Positions 26,748 to 39,100 of a stretch of 64,000 nucleotides of DNA are shown in pieces (the first letter of the stretch is position 1; every line of letters starts with the position of its first letter). The stretch lies in contig NC_091933.1 of NCBI RefSeq assembly GCF_041260155.1, forward strand, positions 20,737,599 to 20,801,598. The letters run 5' to 3'. A program made the position numbers and the translations under genes. This DNA comes from Ptychodera flava (Eukaryota; Hemichordata; Enteropneusta; Ptychoderidae). Under the pieces are notes generated by a model that searched no databases, was not told the origin of the DNA, and saw only the letters and a list, made by a program, of their open reading frames with translations.

Positions 26748-26887
26748 CTAATTAGACATACTTACGTTGATTTTTCCAGTTATGATCAAACTTTAATATG
26801 AATATTGATAAATTATTAATAATTTATCAATATCATAATTAGTTTTTGATCATAACTGGAAAATCAACACAAATAATGTCTAATTAG
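26748..26887. mobile_element. 140-bp AT-rich inverted repeat, probable MITE
   Basis: Seen: the arms run inward from CTAATTAG at both ends (26748-26755, 26880-26887) and are complementary with a few mismatches, for example the TTGATTTTTCCAGTTATGATC block against its reverse complement. CTAATTAG is itself a palindrome, so it could be target duplication or element end. It lies in the spacer upstream of SLC16 copy B. Confidence 0.6.
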
Positions 26888-26971
26888 CCTGTGGTGCATG
26901 GTACTCCATAAGTCAAATTCTATCGTGCCAAACACGCTACACCTATCGCGTAACATCTTGACGTCCTTTAA

Positions 26972-27057
26972 CCCTTTCGCCACCGTGGTTTTGTCCAAAC
27001 CCATTGTTATCACTGGTAAGTGTGGACCTCTATACATGGAATTGGGGGTGAAAAGGT
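26972..27057. mobile_element. TTAA-target MITE family 2, copy upstream of SLC16-B
   Basis: Seen: 86 bp between TTAA at 26968-26971 and 27058-27061, ends CCCTTTCGCC and GGTGAAAAGG; the interior matches the NEK4-intron copies (ACCGTGGTTTTGTCC, GGAATTGGGGGTG). Confidence 0.7.
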
Positions 27058-27849
27058 TAACGTGCCTAATGTGCAGACTTTTACTGTTGTAGAGACATAC
27101 ACGTTTGATTAAATCCACCTGTAGGGTAAAGTGTAAGTGAAGTAACTATGACACATGTTATGTTTGGGTTCTATAATACAAATACAATTGCCTATAGCAC
27201 GTTAGCTTCAAAAATGCGAATCATGCATTTTCTCCAACTACTGGCCAGAGCTCGGTACTCCCATCATAATTATACTATGCTATCATTGCTTTGGAGATTA
27301 CGCTCCCCAACAGAGAACTTGAAGACAACTGTCACAGCCAGTGGCACACAATTGGCTCAAACTACACAGAACACGTTCGATTAGGAAAATTGTCACAATA
27401 GTCCATCCACGGTTACTACATAATTATATGATTAGTCACATGAGAGTCACCTGCAACTGTTTCCCCCTGCCGTAACCATGTAGCCACCATATACCGGTTT
27501 CACTCCGGCACACTTGAGAACAGTCGTCCGTGGACGATGTCGCACGGAAAGTCACGTCCGTTCACACGGTGCGATGTCGCGGGGTGAAGTAATGTTGTCT
27601 GCTGAGGGTGCTGTACACAACCGTGATTAACTTCCACATAAGAATAACAACAGACCATGCACGGCTTTCACGAGACTCGCTCTTTCTGCCTTAATTGCAA
27701 GGTCCTATGTCATTCTATGCAATGTCCGGGTCATAGTGACTCCAAAGGCTTGTGATCATGAGGAACTGGTACGCAAGCGCGTACCCGTGACCGTACTCAC
27801 TAGGGATTTCATATTGTTCACTGAGGGCGCCAATTAGCAACTCTAACGC

Positions 27850-27917
27850 GTATGTGTGTGTCTGTGTGTGTCTGTGTGTGTGTGTGTGTTTTATATAACA
27901 TAATGTCTCACTGTAAT

Positions 27918-27971
<54 letters not shown>
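27850..27971. repeat. (TG)n and (TA)n microsatellites
   Basis: Seen: a TG-rich tract 27850-27889 and pure (TA)n 27919-27971, near the outer end of duplication unit B. Confidence 0.93.
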
Positions 27972-27973
<2 letters not shown>

Positions 27974-29052
27974 GCATGATTCAAGCTTTTGCATGTTTTA
28001 TCAGTTTTATGACAAGAATTATCACATTTTGTATGTTAATCGGTGCTTGGCAGGCAGGCAGACCATTTTGATAGTTTATTTCAACGTTAACAGAATCTGT
28101 ACAAGTACTTATTTTCACAGATATCAATCGAAGGAAAGTGTTTGTGACGGTTTGGACAAGTCTCGACAGTCACAAGTACAATAAAATACAAATGCTATAA
28201 AGTTACAAAGTTTACCATGCTTGAAAAATGTTTAAAAATCAAAGCGTGAAGAAAATTTACACCGTGACTGTAAATTATCGAAGTGCAAAATGCACAGCAG
28301 CTCACCGATTCTAATGTATGTGTGATCAGATTCAGATTCATGTCGGTGTATAAGCTGCAATCAGTCCTATTCAACGGATTATTGTAACAATCATATATAT
28401 TGACAAAATCGAAAAACATGTCGAGGGTAACTGCTGAAATAAATTCATTTGCAATAATATGTACATAGCATAATTCAATATTATTTCCATTCAACATTAA
28501 CAAGAGATTGAAAGAGACGTAATCAAAAAATCAAACACAAAATGAATGCTTCACGTGGGAATCCCGGCAGACACGTGTATAGTTGTGAGGGAAATACATA
28601 TGTAGGGTAGACATAATTTCACTGTGTATGTCAGATAAGCACAAACATACTGTTACGTGCATATACGTTAACCAAAAATAATACACATAATTAGAGAGAG
28701 AGAGATATATAGTGTATATAGATAGATAGATACATACGCACGCACATACATACATATATCATACACAGCCATAGATATATATATATAGTATGTGGTTTTC
28801 TCTACTCGATGAGACACCATTGACACGTATTGACAAATCACTTTTACATACTTTTACATAAATATTTACTTAACGCGCTTAGTAATTCTTATGTAAACAC
28901 CAAAACTCCTAGTTATACTTATATTCCAGATTTTCTCACAGCGAAGCCTGACGACTCAAAATTGCTCCTCGCCAAGTCAAGTGTAGAGGTCGCTTGGGAC
29001 ATTGCATTTTGAAACATGTATATCATTAATAGCCTACTGTACATCGTGTTAA

Positions 29053-29342
29053 GGTAGTATGCGCCTCGAAAGCGAAAGACTTAAACTTCTGCTCAAACTT
29101 TTTTTCAAGGAATCTTTCAACCGTTCTCTTTCAAAATCAAAAATAAAAATCGGGGGTCATCCTGGAAATTTTGTACGAGAGAAACAAATTGCCTATAACA
29201 TGTACCGATATTTAAAATTCAGAATTGCCGAAATCCCTATGTTATTTCTATGAAGAAAAAATTTCTTATGACATGAGCCGCCACGAGTGGTAGATCAGAG
29301 AAGCATCATAAGAATTTGAGAGTATCTGTCCCCGAGGATATC
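29053..29342 (+). mobile_element. TTAA-target MITE family 1, second copy
   Basis: Seen: 290 bp between TTAA at 29049-29052 and 29343-29346. It starts GGTAGTATGCGCCTCGAAAG and shares the CGGGGGTCA core and the later TGGTAGATCAGA block. It is shortened inside relative to the 20595 copy, and its right end is altered. It lies downstream of the GNAT gene. Confidence 0.8.
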
Positions 29343-29652
29343 TTAACAAAAGCCTTAACGATGAAAGCAAATATATCATTCTGCAAGGTTTTCTTTAACA
29401 GCCGGCAGAGTGGAACAAATTTTGGTCCCGTGGAAATTCTAGAATGTTCAGTTTCGATCTGTCTATATGACATGTGGTATTGTCAACTGATCGGCGGCGC
29501 TTGTAGACCCGGTGCAGCTGACAAAGCATATCGTGTATCACATCCATGTGATATTGAAGTGAGTCATGTAACGTGGACCCGAAACTATCCGGATCATAGC
29601 CACATATCCTGGTCTTTAAGTTCACAAATTTCTTTCCTACATACCTATCAAA

Positions 29653-30312
29653 TTACAGCGATTTGATGAACAGTTTTGCCGATTTACACTCCGTCACACC
29701 TTCAAAAGGCCGTCGACCCTCGAACTCAAAGTCCTCATAGCGTATTTCGTGAAGTTCGACGAATCCGAGCTTGGCGTACATCTTGTGCGTCGCCGGCGCT
29801 GTCGCCGTGGCGATGGCCATCCGAAAGCCTTTGCTGTTAGCGAGGCGAGCATTAGCCTCTCGCAACATAGTGGCGATGCCGCGGCCAGTGTAATCAGGAT
29901 GAACAGCTAGGCGTATAAACTGGGCAATCTTCGACAGAGGGACGTTCGCGTAGTCCGGGTGTTTGGTAAAGCAGCGAACGAGGCGATTCAGCAGGGCGTG
30001 AATGGGTCGAAAGATGCGCAGCGGCTTTATCACGTCGTCATCCTCTTGATTCCGCATTGCGAACGTAGTTGCCACGCCAACGATTTTCTTCCTCATTGTA
30101 TCCTGGGCAACCATCGACACCCCGTCCTGCGCAGCGCGTTCACATATACGCTGCGCGTAAGACAAGTCGTCTTTGGCTTTGATGCCGAGGCAAACCGTCA
30201 GGGGTTCACGGCCGGTGAAAGCATCAGCCAGCAAACGGGTGGCTTCTTCCACGTCGTTTTCTTTCATCACGCGGATGATAACTTCGGAAACACAATGTTC
30301 GGTTACAGCCAT
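29653..30312 (-). CDS. GNAT-family N-acetyltransferase (219 aa, single coding exon)
   Basis: Seen: an uninterrupted minus-strand frame from ATG 30312 to the stop at 29653. Residues 1-60 form the GNAT N-terminal region (acidic helix, then FTGREPLTV). Residues 134-150 are motif A, with the acetyl-CoA pyrophosphate-binding loop GRGIA at 143-147. Residues 169-184 resemble motif B, ending in KMYAKLGF. Known: GNAT enzymes move acetyl from acetyl-CoA to amines. The N-terminal FxxxEPL pattern and the size recall invertebrate arylalkylamine N-acetyltransferase-like proteins, but the substrate cannot be assigned. A likely 5'-UTR acceptor (TCTTTCAG, exon from about 30328) lies 16 bases upstream of the ATG, so the transcript probably has a noncoding first exon; a GA microsatellite sits upstream at 30391-30452. 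The gene is alone here, between the SLC16 array and OATP. Confidence 0.88.
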   Translation of the reverse strand: MAVTEHCVSEVIIRVMKENDVEEATRLLADAFTGREPLTVCLGIKAKDDLSYAQRICERAAQDGVSMVAQDTMRKKIVGVATTFAMRNQEDDDVIKPLRIFRPIHALLNRLVRCFTKHPDYANVPLSKIAQFIRLAVHPDYTGRGIATMLREANARLANSKGFRMAIATATAPATHKMYAKLGFVELHEIRYEDFEFEGRRPFEGVTECKSAKLFIKSL

Positions 30313-30388
30313 CTTCTTATTTCGTATTCTGAAAGATTATGAAAAAGGTGACGCAATAGCGATGAGTATTTCTTTTTTGCACACGTTC

Positions 30389-30390
<2 letters not shown>

Positions 30391-30452
<62 letters not shown>
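30391..30452. repeat. (GA)n upstream of the GNAT gene
   Basis: Seen: about 30 GA units, 80 bases upstream of the acetyltransferase ATG, probably in its 5'-UTR intron or promoter. Confidence 0.95.
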
Positions 30453-30457
<5 letters not shown>

Positions 30458-31010
30458 ATGTCAACCCAAATTCAGGCCATAAACCTACTTCATTATAAGC
30501 TCAACATCGACACAATACCGAAAGTCTAATAAGTGGTCCTTGTTTTGAACTCAAAAGAGCGTGGTCTTGACTCTTAAAAGGGATTTAGACAAGTACCGAA
30601 TTGAGACAAATGTCCCTTTATAATTACCTGGCAAGATTGATATTACGTGACGACTTAGCCGGCCAAGCGCTTTCGGCAGGTTCCGTATATCAATTAAATG
30701 CCTGTAGAAATTTATCATGATGAAAAGAAGCATAGGCCTACTCAGATGGGTGTACAAAGTCGCTTAGTGACCCCAAATGAAATTGTTGTTCTCGACCGAC
30801 ATGCGTAGCCCTGCAACTTGCGAAGAATATATAGTAGAGCATGCGCCATAATTACTTCCGCAGATTCCTGGATCCCGGCCAGGTTTAGGAGAATGCTATC
30901 GAACAAAGGTTTCGGCATCTTTTGTTAGTTTTTTCCCTGGCACCCAGTACAATGGAATTGTACAGGCGATGAGATTTCACAGATACGTGGGAAAGAGGAA
31001 CTTTGGGGGG

Positions 31011-31011
31011 G

Positions 31012-31069
<58 letters not shown>
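31011..31069. repeat. G run and (GA)n microsatellite
   Basis: Seen: a run of ten G bases directly followed by (GA)n in gene-free spacer. Confidence 0.95.
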
Positions 31070-31071
<2 letters not shown>

Positions 31072-33099
31072 CTTTCAATGATGTGGGCATTGATAATAAC
31101 ACACATGGAAGGTTCCATTGGTGATTAATTTAGACAATTGTTCGCGTTCGAGAAAATATTTCCGTCTTCGCAGAGAACCGATTTCTCGCGTTTCCATGCC
31201 AACGACATCGTTTCTCTGTGGCCAACTGACATAACCGACGCTTAAAGACAAGTAACCAATCAGGCACCGATGAAGATTGAGCGATCCCTGTCTGGTTGCC
31301 ATGGAGTCAAGGCAAACAGGAAGGCAACCAAATGCATGGAATGAGTGTTTTGATTTATCCATCGGCGTTTCTCGGTCAGGCGTGTGAACTTATCTCCGCC
31401 GTGAAAACAGCGCGTCCTTGGAAGAGTTGTCGGGACGTTCGCCTTATTAAAAAACAAACCACTAGCACAAATTGACGGAAAATGAAGTCAGGAACGGATA
31501 TTAAAATACGGGCCAGGTCTGTGGTCTTTCAAAATATCACGTACCTCCATAAACATCGATATGGCACATAAAATGACTAGACTCTATTGAATTGATTACG
31601 TTTAGTGCACTTTCAAAATATTTCATTGCAGAATGTTAATGTGTATTTAGCCCCTGTGCCTATACAGCCGCTATAGGTAGTTAATATAATTTAAAAATAT
31701 AAGGGTGTTTGGTCAGACCAACATGCCCAAGGTATGTACACACATACGCACAAAATCAGATAGAGATATAGATAAAATAACAGAACACACAAAGCTATAC
31801 ATGCGCATGTTCAAAATAATTAGTGTCTTGTGTGAGGTTTACGAGTATGAACATAAACACCGATTTCTGTATGAAAACATAGCTTTACTGAAGATGAAAA
31901 CAACTAACAAGCAACACAATAGCAATCAGGGTAATATGACTCGACTTCGGATTGTATTTGAATACGGGCCTTCTGTACATGATATGAATTGTGAAATCCA
32001 AGTAGGGTTATTCCTGAAATCCATTGTAATCGAATACGTCCTTTAGAGTAAGAGTGCGTAGACTTTGCGACGGCCTTTCAGGTAAACCTTGCGCAAGTGC
32101 ATGCAACAGTGTCATTAATTTTTCTGGAGGAGTGGAAAGAACAGTCTTTGTTGCACGGCATGGGGTAAGTACTCAACGCTATGGTAATGTAAACTCTGCG
32201 GCGGCAATGCACACTGATTCAACGGAAGGAGGAAAACCTAGGTTTATCGCCGTATATGTCAAGGCACTTCGCCGTCTCACCTGAACCGAGAGTACGTGGT
32301 GAAGCGATGTCTTGTCCAGATGGAAATCTGAAATTCATAAGAAACATGCATGTACGTTATACGCTACCTGCAGGAATTTACACGCAGCGTGGAGACAGCC
32401 AAGGATGACGGAGTCTTTCCAGAGATTGAAGGCGGCGAAATTTTAAGATGACAACGTTGATTTTCAGGGCAATATTTCAGACGCAATACCACAACGGCAG
32501 GGCTGTAGCGCTTTCTGTTCCTGTAAACAACGATGGTCACTGTGCTTCTCTGAAGTGAGCGATCCAGTCCCACACTATCTTAGGTTTAAATACAATGCTC
32601 TCCGTTTGGGGGCACTCTACCAAAACAAAGCAATCCAACGCGAGTCTTGGGGGCGCTATTCTGTTTGAGCATCTGCTTGTGATGATGAAAATATCATCTG
32701 TATAACCGTGTTAGAGAGCCAACCATTCATTCTGTGGTTTTCAGCTATCTGGTGTGAGCGCGACTTTCTAGGTCGACATGGTCGCTTGCTCTGCGCCTAA
32801 TCTGCACAAATATCCCCGATTTTTCCTTGACATTTAATGCAAACAAATGAATTTATGCCGCACACAGACAGTGACACTGACATCAGATGACACAGAACAA
32901 TCAAAACTGTTCAGCTTGTCCAACAAGTCACAAGAATTAGAACTTTGGACCCTGTTCACTTACAACTTACAGACTTAAAACTGTAATATCCTATAGGCTA
33001 GATTGTCGGTGCTTATCGCGAGAGTGTGTTGTATTTCATGTTGTGACATTTTTATTTTTACGTAAACTTGCACGTATAGCAATCTCTGTCTGTCTGCCT

Positions 33100-33206
33100 A
33101 TGTATGTATGTATGTATGTATGTATGTATGTATGTATGTATGTATGTATGTATGTATGTATGTATGTATGTATGTATGTATGTATGTATGTATGTATGTA
33201 TGTATG

Positions 33207-33236
<30 letters not shown>
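33100..33236. repeat. (TATG)n microsatellite, about 34 units
   Basis: Seen: a near-perfect tetranucleotide array. It has no spacers, so it is not a CRISPR array. Confidence 0.97.
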
Positions 33237-33237
<1 letters not shown>

Positions 33238-33917
33238 TCTATCTCTGTATCTGTGTATCTATTTTTGCATCTTCCCATGATTTCGTAACATATAGATTGA
33301 TAGATCGGCTGGCATATCGATAAAATGAGAACATGTCAAGAATACCTTTTACGCCAGTTTAACGCGATCTTGAGATAGGTAGAAAATATTTACTTCAAAG
33401 TCTCATGTGTACACGCTTTAATATTTCAAGTTGGTTCCTATCATTTCTGGTGGTTGGTGTGAATGAAGTTTGAAAAGTGTGTGCTGTGTATGTGTGCGTT
33501 TATTGATAAATGAATGAATGCAAAAGTGCAACACGGTATCAATAAAAATTAATTCAAGTACTGTAAGAGTGTTTGTGTCTGCAGTTTCACGCATTACCGG
33601 GGGGGGGGGCTGAATTCAACTGTCGCGTTCAGTCCGACGTATGTACTGGCCATGGGTCGTGTCATTCTTTGCGTTTTGCAGCTGAGATCATAATTTTGAC
33701 ATTCCGTATGCATTTGTTGCTTATTTAACAGTACAGTTAATGTTGATCAGCGTTGATAATGACGCGTTTTTCTCTGATAGACAAACATTAAACCTCTCAG
33801 AGATGTTCAAATACCGAGCTGCCCCGGATATGGCCGACCATGACCCATCGAATTATAATAACTGTATGCTTGTGTTTATTAGAACGCGGTGCCTCCTTAT
33901 GGACACAGACTCAGATA

Positions 33918-34040
<123 letters not shown>

Positions 34041-34828
34041 TGTACATGTGTATATCTGAGTCTGTGTTGGTGTCTGTGACATTGTTTGTACGCACGTACG
34101 CACACACAGACCGATTGTTTATTTTTTACGCAGTTGTGGAAGTGGTAGAGTTCAGATTCAAAAGTTGATTTTAACCTCTGCATAGATAGAGACCTTTACG
34201 TACGAAGGTGACTGACAGCTATTTTAATACAGATGATATGATAAATTTAACGCGCTGATAATGCGCTCCTTATCAGAGGCCCGAACGAGTCAACAAAACC
34301 GCCATTTCCCATATGGTCTCTGAAGTTAAGAACTGCAGCGAAGTGAAAACAAATACGTCGCCACGCATTCTCTGCGATGGAACGACGGCGACGTGGCTAG
34401 ATTTTGAAACTCAATCAGGCCGTTAATAATATTTAAAAAGTTTCTCTAGTCCACAATGATATCTATTGGTTTTGCGTTCCTTTGTACATAGAATATTCAA
34501 TCGTTTGATGCTTTTCAAGATCAACTAGTGTCTATGTACTTTACACCACTCTTGTTGTGTAGATTTAGTGGAGACACTGAAAATGCCACACTTATGCTAC
34601 TCAAATGATGAATTTACAGGACACCTAACTTTGCCCAGAAATGGTTCACTTTCGTCCGTATCACTTACAATTTTGACAATTTTTGACAAATCCTGACGAG
34701 GATTGCGTACTAGGAGTGTAGGCTAGGCTTACCCATGTTATCACCATTAATATCAGTGGTTCAAGATGGTCCAGCAAGATATTGTACATAATGCTTCTGT
34801 GGCGAGCCAAACATTGCTAAATCATTGA

Positions 34829-34955
34829 AAAAACATTTCTTTTTGTAAAACCATTTTCTTTTGTACTATTTTCTTTTTGTAAAAACCTACTAGTAATTGT
34901 TTTTGTAAAATCCATTTTCTTTGTGTAGAAACCTTTTTTCTTTTTGTAAACCCGA
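34829..34955. repeat. Degenerate tandem array of CTTTTTGTAAAAACC units
   Basis: Seen: about five imperfect copies of a 25-35-bp unit with TTTCTTTTTGTAAAA at its core. AT-rich spacer with no gene. Confidence 0.6.
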
Positions 34956-35396
34956 TTTTACTTGGAATGGAAAGGATTGTTGCACCAATTTGACCACACT
35001 GGTTTTATATTACGTTTTGCTGTAGGAAATGTGATTACTCGATCTAATTAAAAGTAAAAAAAATCATAATTGTGAAGTTCATGGTCATTGACGGTGATGA
35101 TGATACTGGGTCTGCTGCTGCTGCTACTGCTGATGATGACGATGCTGATGAAACTGTTACTACTGTTACGCCTGAAGTAAATAAAAAACATAATGGCGGT
35201 TTACAAAATGAGTGTTGCCACTGAGGGCGACTATTGAAACGTCCCTGTTGATCATGATAATGATTTTTAAGGTTTTCAGTTTCATGATTATTGTAATTGC
35301 GAAAGTGATAGGAGAGCGATCATGTAGATGATGATTAGAACTCGGAGATCATGGCCAGTACAAATCGGAATAAATACGTTTAGCGAAGTACACGTT

Positions 35397-35447
35397 GTCG
35401 TCATCGTCGTCGTCATCCTCCTCCTCATCATCTTCATCATCATCACC

Positions 35448-35519
<72 letters not shown>

Positions 35520-35600
35520 GTCATAACCGTCATCATCATCATCATCATCATCGTCATCATCGTCGTCGTCGTCGTCACAACCACCACCATCACCACCACT
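35397..35600. repeat. (ATC)n-rich trinucleotide repeat
   Basis: Seen: a mosaic of ATC, ACC, GTC and CTC triplets, opened in several frames as homopolymer-like peptides (Ile, Met, Val). It is interpreted as noncoding, 550 bases upstream of the OATP first exon. Confidence 0.9.
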
Positions 35601-36154
35601 GTCATTATCATCAGTCTCGCAATACTAAGACAAAAACTTGCAATTTTTAGTGACATTAGTTACATTTTATTGCTCGCTATGACCTAATAAGCTAAAGGTA
35701 AACACACCGTTCCACTCGGTCACACCGCCGAAGTTATAATCGTAAATTTCACCACCGATAACGTTAATGTAACATGCCATGTTGACCCTTATTTTGAAAA
35801 CATACTCAATCACCCTGCATGTTGTTGCCTTCGCGTTCACACATCACCCGCCTTTATTCGAAGTCAGCAGAAATCCCTACAGAAAAGCGGCGCATCAAGT
35901 CTGCAAACCACAAAAGGTGGCAGTTCAAGTTATGACACGAGATTATGGCAAACAACTCACAGGCTGAGTCAACTTAATCACGTGTCACACGCACTGACTA
36001 CGTCACAGAACCGATGTTTACGAGAGTGAGGGAGAGAGCGAGAGAGAGAAACTCAAGTCCTTGGACCTCACTGGAAATGCATCCATCCATCGCTGCTTCA
36101 GAATAGATAGGGAGTTCAGTCTTCGAGTCGTTTTTCCGTAAAAGCTTCTTCAAG

Positions 36155-39100
36155 ATGTTCAATGGTGATATTGCGGAGAACAACAATCGTTCGGCCGATA
36201 GAGAACTGAATTTCTGGGAGAGCAAGCAATCAGGTGAGCGTACATGTCTCTCTCGGTTCAAATTGCACGTTGCTGTGTAAAACTCTCAGTTCCTTCTCTG
36301 ATAACAGACACCCCTGGTGAAATTAGGAACTATTGCCTTGTTTAGATACGACGGTTTCCGAGCCATGCAGGTGCATTAGTTGAACGACAATACGGTCTTG
36401 TCTCTCTCAACAAAATGATTGCATCACACATGGGTGACACGGGCATTTCCAGGAAAATCCTTCCTCGCAAAAAGCATACCCAACAGGTTTTAGATCTGTC
36501 GCTTGTTCAATTTTTGTTACCTTTACCGCCATTATCTCGATGATCAACGACGGTGTCGCGCTGCACGTGTCGCAACCATGCATCGTGGAGAACACGAAAT
36601 CCGTTACCACGAAACGAAAACGTTTCTTTAATAAAAGAGTTTACCCATATATAATATGTATTTACATGTCACAGTAGCGCGTGGTAGCAAGACCTTGCAA
36701 AGAAGAAGAAAACGTAAAAAAAATCATTCGAAAACTAGGGACTCGTCTAAATAGCCAGAGTAGTTTCTGCTCACCAGAAACTGTCGCAAGCTTCTCTAAA
36801 AACACTCGTTCAAAGTGATTCTTTCTGCGTCAAATGCACCATGTTGACAACTAAACGTTTGCCCCTGCAGCGGCGAGCCACATTGAGTCCTTTGTGCCGA
36901 CTGCCTTGTCACCCTATGAACTCTCCGTAATTCAACATGTGATCTAAATTCCTATTTGATAAACACAACACTAGGTTTGCTAGGGGTCACAAAAGACATG
37001 CATAATTTGGTGCATTTTCTGTAAATTTCAATCTGTCTTTATCTTCGGTTAGCGTGGTTTTTTTCAGTTTATTCGGCATTTGCGATCTGGCAAATTGACA
37101 AACCATTAATTTCTGACGTCGTGACATACTTGACCCACTAGTTCTAAAAACTTATCAGAGGAACCGGTTTGCCATTAACTTATTTTATTGCTTATCTTGC
37201 CCGATATTAGCTTCCCGAACGCGATAAATTCGGGACATATTGACATAAAGAAGAGCACCGGGCGTTCTTACTTCGTGTACAGGACATTTAGGGATTTTCT
37301 CGCGCTCTTGGGCGCCATACCAAGAAAGTCGGCCATCGGGTGAACTTTAGAATCGCTGCTCATGTCCCGGAGAAAAGGTGTTCCCTTTGACTGTGTCCGA
37401 TTTTAAAGGACGGTCACCTACACTTCAGGTTACGTGTAACACCGGGCTATCCATCGACAATACAGTTTCTGTAGGTAGGGTTCTGTATGGCTGTTCTAAA
37501 GCGTTTCCGAAAATGATTTATGCTCAATCAATGGGACTGTCATTCGCGTTATCAGTCTAGAGCCGAGCTGTATACAACTGATGGACAGTGAAATACAACC
37601 GAACTCCACACTTTCATTCTTTCTTGTTTGTTCAGTTTTTCAGTGTTTTGTTTGTTCAGTGTCAACTCTGAAATGCCAAAGGGTGACCATACTTATTATT
37701 GCAAGTGGTTATCGGCGTCGCACGCGAGAATGAACAACAGCTGACGACAAATTTGGCAAAATAAGCTGTTGGGGTAGTATTATAAGGTTTTGATAATTTG
37801 CCTGCTGTAAATTACGGCCTGATAAAACTCAAGTCGGTAGATTATATTCAAACGAAATCACCTGACGGAAGTCCAAAAGTATCACAATATCAGATTTGAA
37901 TTGAGGCCAGATATAATACACATTACGCGGGTTAATGTGCCGCAGAAGGTTAGCCTGTGGTGGAATTGATGTGAGGGCGCTGTTCGACTCTGACCAAATC
38001 CGCTGACTCCCTCACGGTTTGGAAAGTGCATCGTCGTGAACCGCTCAACTCCTTATTGCGGCAACGGGCAAACGTTCATGGCAAGAGATATCGAGGAGCG
38101 GAAATAAAGAGCTTGATAATAAAAAAAAGTTGGAGTTCAGTGTGCTGAAGACTTCATTCAAGCTACAAAATCTTGCAACTTGAGCGTCGATTTTGCACTT
38201 GGCAACTTCACAGAGGAGTAGTCGCCGAGCAAATCTCTGATACTCCCAACTTCAAAAGTCAGAAAAATGCACAGCATAGATTCCATCCACCGTGGGCCAA
38301 CGTTGAAATGAAAGTCGAATGCGTCATGACTGTACTCACAAACTGTGAAGAATACCATCGACGACATTTGTCATCCACTGATAAAGGAAAGTGTTTTTTA
38401 TTTGTTTATTATTTATCTATTTGTTTATTTTATTTATTATTCACTTCTATTTGTTTTGTTTTTCATATGTTTTATATCTGTTTTTACTACATTTATTTCT
38501 TTACTTCTTTTTTAATGTGTATTTGGCGTAAGTGTGCCTTGAAACTGTTACTTTCCACTCGATGCACGTTTCATTGCAAAATTTTACTGTTTATAGATTA
38601 GTGGCGTCAGAGGATGCGCTTGATGCAATCTAAATTAACATACAATATTGTGCTTCATAAATCTGTACAGATGACGAGGAGCAGCCCGGTAAATTTCCTC
38701 TCACCATAGACCTTGAAGATGGCACGGCGGAAACGCATCTTTTGTACGACTGCTCCGGAGACGTATCCAAGGGGAACGCCGAGAAAAAAGATCCTTCTGT
38801 TGTTAGCTCCGAGAAGCCGTCTGAGAGAGAACCGACAGGGAAGCCGGGTTGCTCTCAGGACATACGTTGCTTTGTTGGGTTCGCGTATATCTTTAATTTC
38901 AACGTGATATGGCTGATATCGGTGGCTCTGGCCGTGGCGCCCACAGTGCAAGTTCGCTACGGCCTCACGACGCCACAGTTGGGATTCATCGCACTGATGG
39001 GAGTTTTAGGTACCGTGCTGGCGCTGCCCTTCGTGACTTATTTCTGCGGCGGGAGGACCGACCGTCGACCGGTGTGGACAGCGCTCGGCGGAGTTTTCAT

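Noticed and set aside
33100-33236. Regular array that could be mistaken for a CRISPR
   Set aside because: A pure (TATG)n microsatellite without spacers, in an animal genome.
35288-35687. Overlapping 119- and 122-codon frames rich in Ile, Thr, Met and Val
   Set aside because: They are readings of an (ATC)n/(GTC)n mosaic; no flanking protein motif or splice context supports coding.
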